From Deltaproteobacteria bacterium (GTDB lineage Bacteria; Desulfobacterota; GWC2-55-46; JADFVP01), in the NCBI GenBank assembly GCA_024275855.1, contig JAJRYL010000006.1, forward strand, positions 1 to 6,709: a DNA stretch of 6,709 nucleotides. The letters run 5' to 3'. The notes beneath the pieces were generated by a model. That model was given only the letters and a program-made list of their open reading frames with translations. It searched no databases and had not been told where the DNA came from. A program made the position numbers and the translations under genes. Positions 1 to 5,077 of this stretch are shown here, piece by piece. Position 1 is the stretch's first letter; each line of letters opens with the position of its first letter.

Positions 1-399
1 CAGATGGAGAGCGTGAGCCTCGGAGAGCGCAGGGCGCTGTCTAAAAAGGGCGTAAAGGAGAGTATCGACCGGCTTCTCTCGGACCCCGACCCGATGGTTA
101 TAAAGAATATTCTCGCCAACCCGCGCTGCACGGAGCGAGAGGTTGTAAAGATCGCCTCTAAAAGACCGAACAGCCCGGAGATTCTAAGCCTTCTCGTTAC
201 AGATAACAGGTGGTCGAAAAGGTATACGGTTAAAAGGGCCGTTGCCCTTAACCCGTACTCAAGGCCCCGCGTAGCTATTGCGCTGTTAGAGTCTCTGTTA
301 TCTCAAGACCTTAAGTCGGTTGCCGCAGACGGGTCGCTGCACGAACAGGTCAGGGATACGGCGGAGGAGATTTTAGCGGAACTCGACGCTGAGGTTTAA
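1..399 (+). CDS. C-terminal part of an LRV/HEAT-like helical repeat protein (5' end outside window)
   Basis: The reading frame is open to the left edge. The first codon, CAG, is in frame before the first ATG at 4, so this is probably the tail of a longer protein; no ribosome site can be seen for that ATG. The visible 132 residues are mostly predicted helix, with a recurring pattern of 'LLSDPDPMVIKNILANP' followed by 'TEREVVKIASKRP' and 'SPEILSLLV'. This aspartate-, asparagine- and proline-punctuated pattern is typical of leucine-rich-variant/HEAT-like repeats. As far as I recall, similar uncharacterised proteins occur in deltaproteobacteria and Nitrospirota. Such repeats usually form protein-binding scaffolds, but no partner or reaction can be inferred. 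It ends with TAA, and no plus-strand terminator with a good T-run follows. The repeat-type assignment rests on pattern recognition only. Confidence 0.7.
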   Translation, partial: QMESVSLGERRALSKKGVKESIDRLLSDPDPMVIKNILANPRCTEREVVKIASKRPNSPEILSLLVTDNRWSKRYTVKRAVALNPYSRPRVAIALLESLLSQDLKSVAADGSLHEQVRDTAEEILAELDAEV

Positions 400-475
400 A
401 ATTTTACGTATGTAAACAGAGTTCGAAGGATTGAGAAAGAAGCAGTACAAGACAAAGGCTACAGGTACCGGACAC

Positions 476-505
476 AAAAAAACCCCCGTAAAGTATCGGG
501 GGTTT
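476..505 (-). terminator. Rho-independent terminator downstream of tatA
   Basis: A perfect 9-bp stem, AAACCCCCG (480-488) with CGGGGGTTT (497-505), encloses an 8-base loop. Read on the minus strand, the stem ends in seven consecutive T (complement of A 476-482), the classic intrinsic terminator form. It lies about 118 bases past the tatA stop. On the plus strand only three T follow the stem, so it would terminate the LRV/HEAT-like gene weakly if at all. Confidence 0.75.
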
Positions 506-555
506 AAAGATGAAGGTACAAAAAAGAGAAGACGGCGCAAAAACGGCGAAAGCAG

Positions 556-586
556 GCCGCTAAACGTAACTACCCTAAGTAGCGGC
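556..586 (-). other. Hairpin in the tatA 3' region
   Basis: GCCGCTA (556-562) pairs perfectly with TAGCGGC (580-586) around a 17-base loop. It lies between the tatA stop and the terminator at 476-505 and has no T-run of its own. No coding sequence in this 117-base stretch looks real. It may be a structured part of the tatA 3' untranslated region or chance folding. Confidence 0.3.
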
Positions 587-607
587 TCTTCGCAGGTACC
601 GCACGGT

Positions 608-626
608 CTGAAGAGAAAAACTTCAG
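608..626 (-). other. Short hairpin overlapping the tatA stop codon
   Basis: CTGAAG (608-613) and CTTCAG (621-626) form a 6-bp perfect stem with a 7-base loop. The tatA stop codon (623-625) lies inside the first arm as read on the minus strand. On that strand the loop is T-rich, but no T-run follows the stem, so it is not a standard terminator. Confidence 0.3.
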
Positions 627-796
627 GAACTCTTCTTCTCGTTCGTTATGTCGAGGTCGGCTTCGCTCGTGGCCTTTTTAAAGTTCTTTAAGGCCTTGCC
701 AACGCCGGAACCTATTTCGGGAAGCTTGCCCGCGCCAAAAAGTATTACTATTATAACGAGAACAAAGGCGAGTTCCCATGCGCTGAATCCAAACAT
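623..796 (-). CDS. tatA: Sec-independent (twin-arginine) translocase subunit TatA
   Basis: TatA oligomerises in the inner membrane to form the passage through which the Tat system moves folded proteins; TatC (with TatB) recognises the twin-arginine substrates. Translating the minus strand from the ATG at 796 gives 57 residues. A short periplasmic N-terminus ('MFGFSAWELAFVL') leads into one membrane helix (about residues 7-20). The family hallmark 'FGAGKLPEIGSGVGKALKNF' follows: Phe-Gly, the KLPE hinge and the start of the amphipathic helix. The tail is short and charged. At 57 residues it is at the small end for TatA, consistent with compact bacterial forms. A GGAG ribosome site sits about 7 bases before the ATG. 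No tatB or tatC is nearby, so this is an isolated copy that would work with partners encoded elsewhere. Tat family membership is near certain; TatA rather than TatB/TatE is inferred from length and sequence. Confidence 0.92.
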   Translation of the reverse strand: MFGFSAWELAFVLVIIVILFGAGKLPEIGSGVGKALKNFKKATSEADLDITNEKKSS

Positions 797-863
797 CGTT
801 CTTCTCCGTATATAAAGTGTTCGGTTTTACTCTTGCCGCTTCTATATCAACCCGCTTTACGGT

Positions 864-891
864 ATTATAAAGTACTGGTGCCGGGTCTCGA
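864..891 (-). promoter_or_regulatory. Candidate sigma70-type promoter for tatA
   Basis: On the minus strand a perfect -10 box, TATAAT (complement of 864-869), lies 16 bases downstream of TCGAGA (complement of 886-891), which matches 4 of 6 bases of TTGACA. The predicted start near 857 would leave a leader of about 60 bases before tatA. The -10 is persuasive and the -35 weak; this is inferred from sequence only. Confidence 0.4.
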
Positions 892-933
892 CAGTAGCCT
901 GCTTCGTGATACGATAATCATCCGAAGGAGAAA

Positions 934-1247
934 CAGGCCGTAAGCAGATAAAACCTGCGTGCAGAAAGTAACCGGGAAATAAAAACAGTCCGGGAATAGT
1001 GCAACCCCGAAAACAGATACCGCCCGATTGTAAAGAATGACCGGAAACAAAACAGCCCATTAACAAAAACAGTCAGGGAATAGATTAACCTGAAAACAGA
1101 TACCGCCCGTTAGTAAAAGAATGACCGGAAATAGATACCGCCCGTTAGCACAAAGTGGCCAAAAACAGAACAGTCCGAATGAGTAGAGCCTGTGTGCAAA
1201 GTGGCCGGAAACAGAACAATCCGGGTGAGTAGAGCCTGTGTGCAAAG
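934..1247. repeat. Array of eight degenerate tandem repeats, 33-48 bases each
   Basis: Read on the minus strand, each unit ends in a variant of TTTCCGGTCA (CCGGCCA, CAGGTTA, CGGGGTTG and similar), and most carry a core like GGGCGGTATCTGTTT. By this alignment the units lie at 1202-1247, 1156-1201, 1122-1155, 1086-1121, 1038-1085, 1002-1037, 969-1001 and 934-968. Their lengths are 46, 46, 34, 36, 48, 36, 33 and 35, falling into a short class (33-36) and a long class (46-48). On the plus strand AGATACCGCCCG is exact at 1015, 1098 and 1133, and GAATGACCGGAA is exact at 1035 and 1119. The two rightmost units are nearly identical; those to the left are more diverged. Conservation is too low and spacing too irregular for CRISPR. 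The role is unknown: a decayed minisatellite, protein-binding sites or structured RNA are all possible. Confidence 0.75.
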
Positions 1248-1280
1248 TCCGCCCTGTGGTCTATACAGCCCACGGGCGGA
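1248..1280. other. Strong bulged hairpin at the end of the repeat array
   Basis: TCCGCCC (1248-1254) pairs with GGGCGGA (1274-1280). After a one-base T bulge, GTGG (1256-1259) pairs with CCAC (1270-1273), giving 11 base pairs around a 10-base loop. It begins exactly where the last repeat ends. Neither strand has a proper T-run after the stem, so a terminator is unlikely. It lies upstream of the predicted tonB-like transcript start, so it would act as DNA or within another transcript. Confidence 0.4.
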
Positions 1281-1295
1281 AGCGGGCCGACGTGG

Positions 1296-1323
1296 CTGAA
1301 AATGTTCTACTTTTCTCTATAAT
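1296..1323 (+). promoter_or_regulatory. Candidate sigma70-type promoter for the tonB-like gene
   Basis: A perfect TATAAT (1318-1323) lies 20 bases before the ATG, with CTGAAA (1296-1301, 4 of 6 matches to TTGACA) 16 bases upstream of it. Transcription would start near 1330, leaving a leader of about 14 bases. No Shine-Dalgarno sequence is visible before the ATG, so initiation on a very short leader fits this placement. The call rests mainly on the -10. Confidence 0.4.
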
Positions 1324-1343
1324 TTTGACAGAACAGACGATTT

Positions 1344-2357
1344 ATGTCAACTAAAAACTTATTCTACAGTAGCTCGCAAGAGCCGGGACAGGCCCCGAGA
1401 CTTCTTCTATTTCTTTTCCTCTCGATACTGGTGCACCTTTTCGGCTACCTGATTATGCTCAACACCGGCGCGTTGCAGACCTTAATCGGCAAAAACGGCG
1501 GCGTCATTAAAAAAGCCCCGCTTGAGGTTGAAATGGTGGCGTTGCCAACGCCGAAAAAACCGGAAAGAAAGAGCGGGTGGACACCGGTTATAGACCTGCC
1601 CTCTACCGTTAAGAGCACAGCGCCGAAAAAGAGCGAGGTAGTGCGCTACGCGGACAGAGACGTAAGCGTAAAAAAGGAGAGCGTACCGAAACCCGGTGCT
1701 GATATGGAGAGTTCCGCCGCTTCAAAAAGAGCCGCGCAGAATAAAAGAGCGGCTACCTCCCCTAACAAGAGAGAGAGCGGAGAGAGAGCGGAGAGAAAAA
1801 ACAAGGAGGCGGCGAAAGAGGCCACCACGCATAAGAGCGTTAAAGGCAAAGGTATTAAAGAGGAGCACAGAGACGCCAGGGTAGTGCCGCAGTATATGCA
1901 GAGCAGAGCTGGGGCAGAGGTATCGAAGGCGCAAAAGCAGTCTTTATTTCCGAGCAGAGAGAGAATGGCGGCACTGGCAAAGAGCAGCCCTGCTACGGCG
2001 CGGCGCGGCAAACCCGGAAAGATACTCCAGTTAAATACCACAAAGCTTATCTACCAGAAGTACCTGCTAAACGTTCGAGACAGGGTAAGCTTTTACTGGG
2101 AGTACCCTATAACCGCGGCAAGAAATGGCTGGCAGGGCACGCTTACGGTTGACTTTGCTATAACGAGAGACGGCAGCGTAATAGACGTTAAAATCGACCA
2201 TTCGTCGAGCTACCCCGTGCTTGACGATGCCGCTATAACGGCCATAAAGCTCGCCGGCCCATTCTTCGACTTTCCTGAGTACTTTAAGCTCGACAGGCTC
2301 AACGTACGGTACCAGTTCGAATACCGGCTGACAAAGATACCGGGGCAGGGGCAGTAA
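1344..2357 (+). CDS. TonB-family energy transducer (TonB C-terminal domain protein)
   Basis: TonB proteins are anchored in the inner membrane and pass proton-motive energy from ExbB/ExbD to outer-membrane receptors. The 337 residues show a short cytoplasmic N-terminus, one membrane helix (about 19-39, 'LLLFLFLSILVHLFGYLIML'), a periplasmic linker (about 60-235) and a TonB C-terminal domain (about 236-333). The domain includes 'YLLNVRDRVSFYWEYP', 'GTLTVDFAITRDGSVIDVKI', 'SSSYPVLDDAAITAIKLAGPF' and a final strand 'LNVRYQFEYRL'. 'VIDLP' plus 'RYADRD' after the helix recalls a TonB subtype common in deltaproteobacteria. The linker is unusual: residues 120-225 are rich in Lys, Arg, Glu, Ala and Ser instead of the usual Pro-rich spacer. 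No exbB, exbD or receptor gene is nearby, so the substrate is unknown. The ATG at 1344 has no clear ribosome site but places the membrane helix correctly. It could also be a TolA-like or other TonB-domain protein. Confidence 0.85.
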   Translation: MSTKNLFYSSSQEPGQAPRLLLFLFLSILVHLFGYLIMLNTGALQTLIGKNGGVIKKAPLEVEMVALPTPKKPERKSGWTPVIDLPSTVKSTAPKKSEVVRYADRDVSVKKESVPKPGADMESSAASKRAAQNKRAATSPNKRESGERAERKNKEAAKEATTHKSVKGKGIKEEHRDARVVPQYMQSRAGAEVSKAQKQSLFPSRERMAALAKSSPATARRGKPGKILQLNTTKLIYQKYLLNVRDRVSFYWEYPITAARNGWQGTLTVDFAITRDGSVIDVKIDHSSSYPVLDDAAITAIKLAGPFFDFPEYFKLDRLNVRYQFEYRLTKIPGQGQ

Positions 2358-2375
2358 ACACGCGCCCTACGGCTC

Positions 2376-3107
2376 TCAACCCATCTTTCTGCCCGCAAAA
2401 AGCGCGTGCTCAAAGAGCTTGAAGTAACACTCGACATCGACAAAACCCGTCTTGCGCATCCATTGGCACTGCGCTTCGACAGGGGCCAGTATATCCGACT
2501 TTTCCTCGTCCCTCTTTTTTAGCCTCTCTTCTATTTTTTCAAAAAGTTTCGGCGTGCCACGCTCTTCGTGGTATTGGCGAAGCGCCCCGGTTAGGAACTC
2601 AGAGGCCGCTTTGCCCGACCACCCGGAAAGAGACGCAACACGGTCTATATTTATAAAGATGGCGCCGGGAGCGAGGCACGAATAAATCTCTTCATACAGG
2701 GCCATCTTTCTTACGTCCTCAAGGTGGTGTATGGCGTAACCCGAAACAATAACGTCGAACGGAGACCGGTCATTTAGACTCTTCAACCAGAGAGGGTCGG
2801 AGATATCGGCCTTCGATATTGAAACGTTAAAGTCTGCCGCCTCGAAACGCGCGCGCGCCGCGGCCAGCATAGGCTCGGAAAAATCGAGCAGCGTAACCTT
2901 TGCCTTCGGGCAGCTCTTTAAGATAGCCGAAGCCAGCGCACCGTCTCCGGCGCCGATATCGAGCACCGCGCCGACCTCCCGCCCCGTGCTCTTTATAAGG
3001 CGCAGCATTACATCGAACTGGGCTGAACGGCCCGGCATACCGTCTTTTATACCTTCAAGGTAGGTACTTACCAGCGACTCGTCTTTCCAACCCGCACCAT
3101 TTTCCAT
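2376..3107 (-). CDS. Class I SAM-dependent methyltransferase, substrate unknown
   Basis: The product is a 243-residue cytosolic enzyme predicted to transfer a methyl group from S-adenosylmethionine. The Rossmann-like core is clear: motif I 'VLDIGAGDG' at 48-56 (SAM binding), an acidic strand end 'VTLLDFS' at 71-77 contacting the ribose, 'ADIS' at 100-103 near the adenine, and 'FDVIVSGYAIHHLED' at 117-131. The C-terminus 'WMRKTGFVDVECYFKLFEHA' followed by 'LFAGRK' matches the closing strands common in UbiE/tellurite-type methyltransferases. The length is normal for a single-domain member. A GGGGAG ribosome site lies about 9 bases before the ATG. The gene converges on the tonB-like gene with only 18 bases between stop codons and no hairpin there. 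The 111 bases upstream show only a small CCGG hairpin and no convincing promoter. Substrate cannot be deduced. Confidence 0.88.
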   Translation of the reverse strand: MENGAGWKDESLVSTYLEGIKDGMPGRSAQFDVMLRLIKSTGREVGAVLDIGAGDGALASAILKSCPKAKVTLLDFSEPMLAAARARFEAADFNVSISKADISDPLWLKSLNDRSPFDVIVSGYAIHHLEDVRKMALYEEIYSCLAPGAIFINIDRVASLSGWSGKAASEFLTGALRQYHEERGTPKLFEKIEERLKKRDEEKSDILAPVEAQCQWMRKTGFVDVECYFKLFEHALFAGRKMG

Positions 3108-3212
3108 AAAGCAGTACTCCCCTTATCCGGTTTTTTCCGGCTCTTTAACCTGTTTAGCGGCTTATTTTATATTGAATTCGGTGTTAATTTACAGGATTTC
3201 ATGAACGGTAGC

Positions 3213-3230
3213 GACCGACTAAAAACGGTC
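3213..3230 (-). other. Short hairpin around the stop codon of the glyoxalase II-like gene
   Basis: GACCG (3213-3217) pairs with CGGTC (3226-3230) around an 8-base loop that contains the TAG stop (3219-3221). On the minus strand the loop is T-rich, but no T-run follows the stem. It may be a weak 3'-end structure or chance. Confidence 0.25.
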
Positions 3231-4019
3231 TTTCGCTCGCCGTAAAAGTCCTAAACGCTCGACCCGTGTAAAACGGCGTTCGGGGTCTACAAAATCGATT
3301 ACAGCATCAATATCTATACGGAAAAAGGGGTTTACCCTCAACTCATGCCCGATTGTGCCGGGCGTTGTTACCCCGCCCTTTGCCATAATCGAATCGACCT
3401 CTTTTATGTACTCTTTTATATCCGGATTATCCGGTTCTACCGACAGGGCGAACCGCAAGTTCTGCGCCGTGTATTCGTGCCCGAAGTAGATACAGGTATT
3501 TAGCGGATAGGAGGATAAGCGGTCCATAGCGGCGCAAAGCTCAGAGGCTGTGCCTTCAAAGAGGCGGCCGCAACCAGCGGAAAAGAGGGTGTCGGAGGTA
3601 AAGAGAAAACCTGGCGCGTAGTAGTTGATACACTGCTTTGTATGGGCCGGAACGCCAAGGACGGTTAAAGATAGCGCACTCTTTGCGGAACCGAAAGAGA
3701 GAACGGAACCGTCACTCACTCTATTTACGCCGCTTATCTCTTTCCCACCGATAAAAAGAGCGGCTGTTGGGGCGTAAACCACGGCATCTGGATAAGCATG
3801 TAAAAGAGAGGGCAGCCCCGCTACGTGGTCCGAATGGGTATGGCAGATAAGCACGGCGTTAAGGGCGAGGCCCATGGACTTAAGGCGCGATATTACCGGC
3901 GCGGCCTCTCCGCAGTCGACAAGCGCTGCCTCGGTGCCCGCCGTACCGCTCGAACCTATTAAAAGGTAAGAATAGTTATCGGACGCATACGGCACAACCT
4001 CTACGGTAAATTCGGACAC
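3219..4019 (-). CDS. gloB: Glyoxalase II-like metallo-beta-lactamase-fold hydrolase
   Basis: Hydroxyacylglutathione hydrolases cleave S-D-lactoylglutathione to D-lactate and glutathione, the second step of methylglyoxal detoxification. I chose the GTG at 4019 (266 aa): AGGAAGGGGG (4024-4033) lies just upstream, and 'VSEFTVEVVPYASDNYSYLL' matches the usual family N-terminus. The frame runs open to 4094, but those extra 25 residues look non-family. Metal ligands are complete: HTHSDH at 60-65, H126, D143 and H181. The C-terminal half carries 'LFSAGCGRLFEGTA', 'FGHEYTAQNLRFA', 'VEPDN', 'NPFFR' and the final 'LRRAKDRF', matching the glutathione-binding half of GloB. Departures are 'PAHTKQC' for the usual PGHTxGH and 'FTSDTLF' for FTGDTLF. 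The length fits GloB (about 250-260). A weak promoter, TTGACC-N17-TAAGGT, may lie upstream on the minus strand. Activity on a non-glutathione thioester cannot be excluded. Confidence 0.85.
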   Translation of the reverse strand: MSEFTVEVVPYASDNYSYLLIGSSGTAGTEAALVDCGEAAPVISRLKSMGLALNAVLICHTHSDHVAGLPSLLHAYPDAVVYAPTAALFIGGKEISGVNRVSDGSVLSFGSAKSALSLTVLGVPAHTKQCINYYAPGFLFTSDTLFSAGCGRLFEGTASELCAAMDRLSSYPLNTCIYFGHEYTAQNLRFALSVEPDNPDIKEYIKEVDSIMAKGGVTTPGTIGHELRVNPFFRIDIDAVIDFVDPERRFTRVERLGLLRRAKDRF

Positions 4020-4106
4020 GATACCCCCTTCCTCTCTACTATTCACCTTACACGGTTCAGGCGCTCCGGTCAAAAGAGAACCGGTACGGCGCACTTGGTA
4101 TCCGGT

Positions 4107-4157
4107 AAAAAAAAAGAGGGCGCGAAAGAGAAGAAGACAGACCTTTTACACGCCCCC
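4107..4157 (-). terminator. Rho-independent terminator after the 2Fe-2S ferredoxin gene
   Basis: On the minus strand GGGGGCGTG (from 4157 to 4149) pairs with CGCGCCCTC (4124 to 4116), a 9-bp stem with two G-T wobbles, followed directly by nine T (complement of A 4107-4115). The 24-base loop is longer than usual, but the GC-rich stem and T-run are strong. It lies 37 bases past the ferredoxin stop, so the glyoxalase gene downstream probably has its own promoter. Confidence 0.65.
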
Positions 4158-4193
4158 GCAAAGTACGGCGGTATAGAAACAGAGCGGCTCTTT

Positions 4194-4517
4194 CTACCAG
4201 TCCCTGTCGTCAAGCAGCAGCCTGGTAACGGGTTTGTCGCCTTCAAGGTGCTCCGAGACAATTTCGCCTACGTCGCCGACAGCTACCCCGCGATACCAGA
4301 CATTGTCCGGAAAGACCGCCACAACGGGCCCTTCGTTACACGGCCCCATGCAGCCGGACTGTATTAACGAGACACGCCCTGAAAGCCCCTGCCCCTCTAT
4401 ACTCTCCGAGAACTTCGTAATAACCTCGCGCGCGCCGTGCATTGAGCATGAACCCCGCGGGTGTCCTTCGGGACGCTGATTAACGCATACGTATACAAAT
4501 TTTTCCGGCTTAGCCAT
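4194..4517 (-). CDS. Thioredoxin-like [2Fe-2S] ferredoxin
   Basis: The product is a 107-residue soluble electron carrier of the thioredoxin-fold [2Fe-2S] type, related to the NuoE subunit of complex I and to the Aquifex-type ferredoxin. Four cysteines are placed as expected: C11 and C24 ('VCVNQRPEGHPRGSC') and C56 and C60 ('SGCMGPCNEGP'), a CX12C...CX3C pattern. 'GPVVAVFPDNVWYRGV' and 'GDVGEIVSEHL' complete the fold. The length matches stand-alone members; full NuoE carries an extra N-terminal helical domain that is absent here. The start is secure: GGAGGAAG precedes the ATG by about 6 bases, and an AT-rich stretch with a TATAAA-like box (complement of 4540-4545) lies upstream. It appears monocistronic, between its own leader and the terminator at 4107-4157. 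No redox partner is encoded nearby, so its role is open. Confidence 0.9.
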   Translation of the reverse strand: MAKPEKFVYVCVNQRPEGHPRGSCSMHGAREVITKFSESIEGQGLSGRVSLIQSGCMGPCNEGPVVAVFPDNVWYRGVAVGDVGEIVSEHLEGDKPVTRLLLDDRDW

Positions 4518-4670
4518 CTATAACTTCCTCCGTTATATGTTTATACGATATATAAGTGTAGCTTAACCGTAAACCTGAAGATTGCAAGCGTTGGGGCTCT
4601 TTTTTTTTGCTCTCCGGCCTCTTTTACTCTCAGGGTAACCTGACGCGCGGACTGTACGCCCGGAAAAGGC
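4518..4670. other. Intergenic leader of the ferredoxin gene
   Basis: This 153-base stretch holds the AT-rich promoter-like region and ribosome site of the ferredoxin gene (about 4520-4566). It also holds a nine-T run (4600-4608) with no clear stem before it. No plausible open frame or RNA gene was recognised. The T-run is preceded by GGGGCTC, also found in the palindrome at 4691-4697. Confidence 0.4.
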
Positions 4671-4700
4671 GAGAGCCCCGCACTATAGTGCGGGGCTCTC
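4671..4700 (-). terminator. 30-base perfect palindrome, probable terminator of the LemA cluster
   Basis: GAGAGCCCCGCAC (4671-4683) and GTGCGGGGCTCTC (4688-4700) pair perfectly around TATA, and the TATA is itself self-complementary, so all 30 bases are palindromic. It lies 37 bases past the stop of the 73-aa gene on the minus strand. The minus-strand sequence after the stem reads GCCTTTTCC, a short and slightly displaced T-run, so termination is plausible but not textbook. No T-run follows on the plus strand. Confidence 0.55.
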
Positions 4701-4737
4701 ACGTAAAAAACAGGCCGTATACAAGCAACAAACGGGT

Positions 4738-4959
4738 TCAGGATACTTTATAGATAAAGATGTCGCCGTCGAGTACGTTCTTCTCAAGAGAGCCGTCTTC
4801 AACGAGATTCTCAATCGCAAGAGTTACGTTATCTACAGAGGTATCGAGACCCTGCAGCCCCTGCCACCACTCCGAAATCCTGTCGGCGTCAAGCTCAACC
4901 GTAGGGTTCGCTTTTATATACTCGACTACCTTACCCTCGACATCTTTTATCGAACTCAT
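4738..4959 (-). CDS. Small conserved-looking protein with winged-helix-like pattern, function unknown
   Basis: The product is a 73-residue acidic protein with no signal peptide or membrane segment, so probably cytosolic. The predicted layout is helix (about 4-18, 'IKDVEGKVVEYIKANP'), helix (25-36), helix (43-55, 'DNVTLAIENLVEDG') and a two-strand end ('SLEKNVLDGDIFIYKVS'). Three helices followed by a beta wing is the winged helix-turn-helix plan, and 'AIENLVEDGSLEK' resembles the recognition helix and turn of such folds. That is inference from pattern, not a recognised family match. The gene is likely real: AGGAG lies 3-5 bases before the ATG and a palindrome follows the stop. It is 102 bases downstream of lemA on the same strand and may be the last gene of that cluster. 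I saw no clear promoter in the gap. Confidence 0.7.
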   Translation of the reverse strand: MSSIKDVEGKVVEYIKANPTVELDADRISEWWQGLQGLDTSVDNVTLAIENLVEDGSLEKNVLDGDIFIYKVS

Positions 4960-5054
4960 AATCTCCTGTTATCCTTTCGTAAAACCCTCTTCCACCGGCT
5001 CCATTTCAGGTGAAAGTCAACATAGTAAATGCGGCACGCCAAACCGGTACGCAG

Positions 5055-5077
5055 GCAGGTATTAAAACTTTACCTGC
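5055..5077 (-). other. Hairpin around the lemA stop codon
   Basis: GCAGGTA (5055-5061) pairs perfectly with TACCTGC (5071-5077) around a 9-base loop that contains the lemA TAA (5062-5064). No T-run follows on the minus strand, so full termination is unlikely and transcription may continue into the 73-aa gene. It could protect the lemA message end. Confidence 0.35.

Larger units (their letters stand above)
797..1343. other. 547-base divergent intergenic region between tatA and the tonB-like gene
   Basis: This is the longest gene-free stretch in the window. From left to right it holds the tatA leader and candidate promoter (to about 891), eight degenerate repeats (934-1247), a bulged hairpin (1248-1280) and a TATAAT box just upstream of the tonB-like gene (1318-1323). 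The only open frames inside it run through the repeats on the minus strand. They lack ribosome sites, and the repeat lengths are not multiples of three, so I do not regard them as genes. Confidence 0.75.

Noticed and set aside
431..691. Plus-strand open frame of 86 codons with a basic N-terminus
   Set aside because: It runs through the terminator at 476-505 and antisense across most of tatA, has no convincing ribosome site, and its basic composition comes from A- and G-rich noncoding sequence.
857..1245. Minus-strand open frames rich in Cys and Phe
   Set aside because: They simply translate the degenerate repeats. Unit lengths of 33-48 bases are mostly not multiples of three, the frame changes between units, and no ribosome sites are seen.
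934..1247. CRISPR array
   Set aside because: The repeats are poorly conserved, vary in length, abut without unique spacers of constant size, and no cas genes are present.
1325..1330. TTGACA as a -35 box for the tonB-like gene
   Set aside because: It is only 14 bases before the ATG, so the -10 and start site would fall inside the coding region. The TATAAT at 1318-1323 is a better placed element.
1646..2041. Minus-strand 131-codon open frame opposite the tonB-like gene
   Set aside because: It is a shadow of the Lys/Arg/Ala/Ser-rich linker. The plus-strand gene has clear domains, and this frame has no family features.
4020..4094. N-terminal extension of the glyoxalase II-like protein to an upstream GTG
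   Set aside because: The strong AGGAAGGGGG site at 4024-4033 and alignment with the usual family N-terminus favour the GTG at 4019; the extra 25 residues show no family pattern.
4095..4367. Plus-strand 90-codon open frame
   Set aside because: It starts in the A-run and stem of the ferredoxin terminator and runs antisense to the ferredoxin gene without family features.
4600..4608. Nine-T run as a plus-strand terminator
   Set aside because: There is no convincing stem just upstream and no plus-strand gene for it to terminate.
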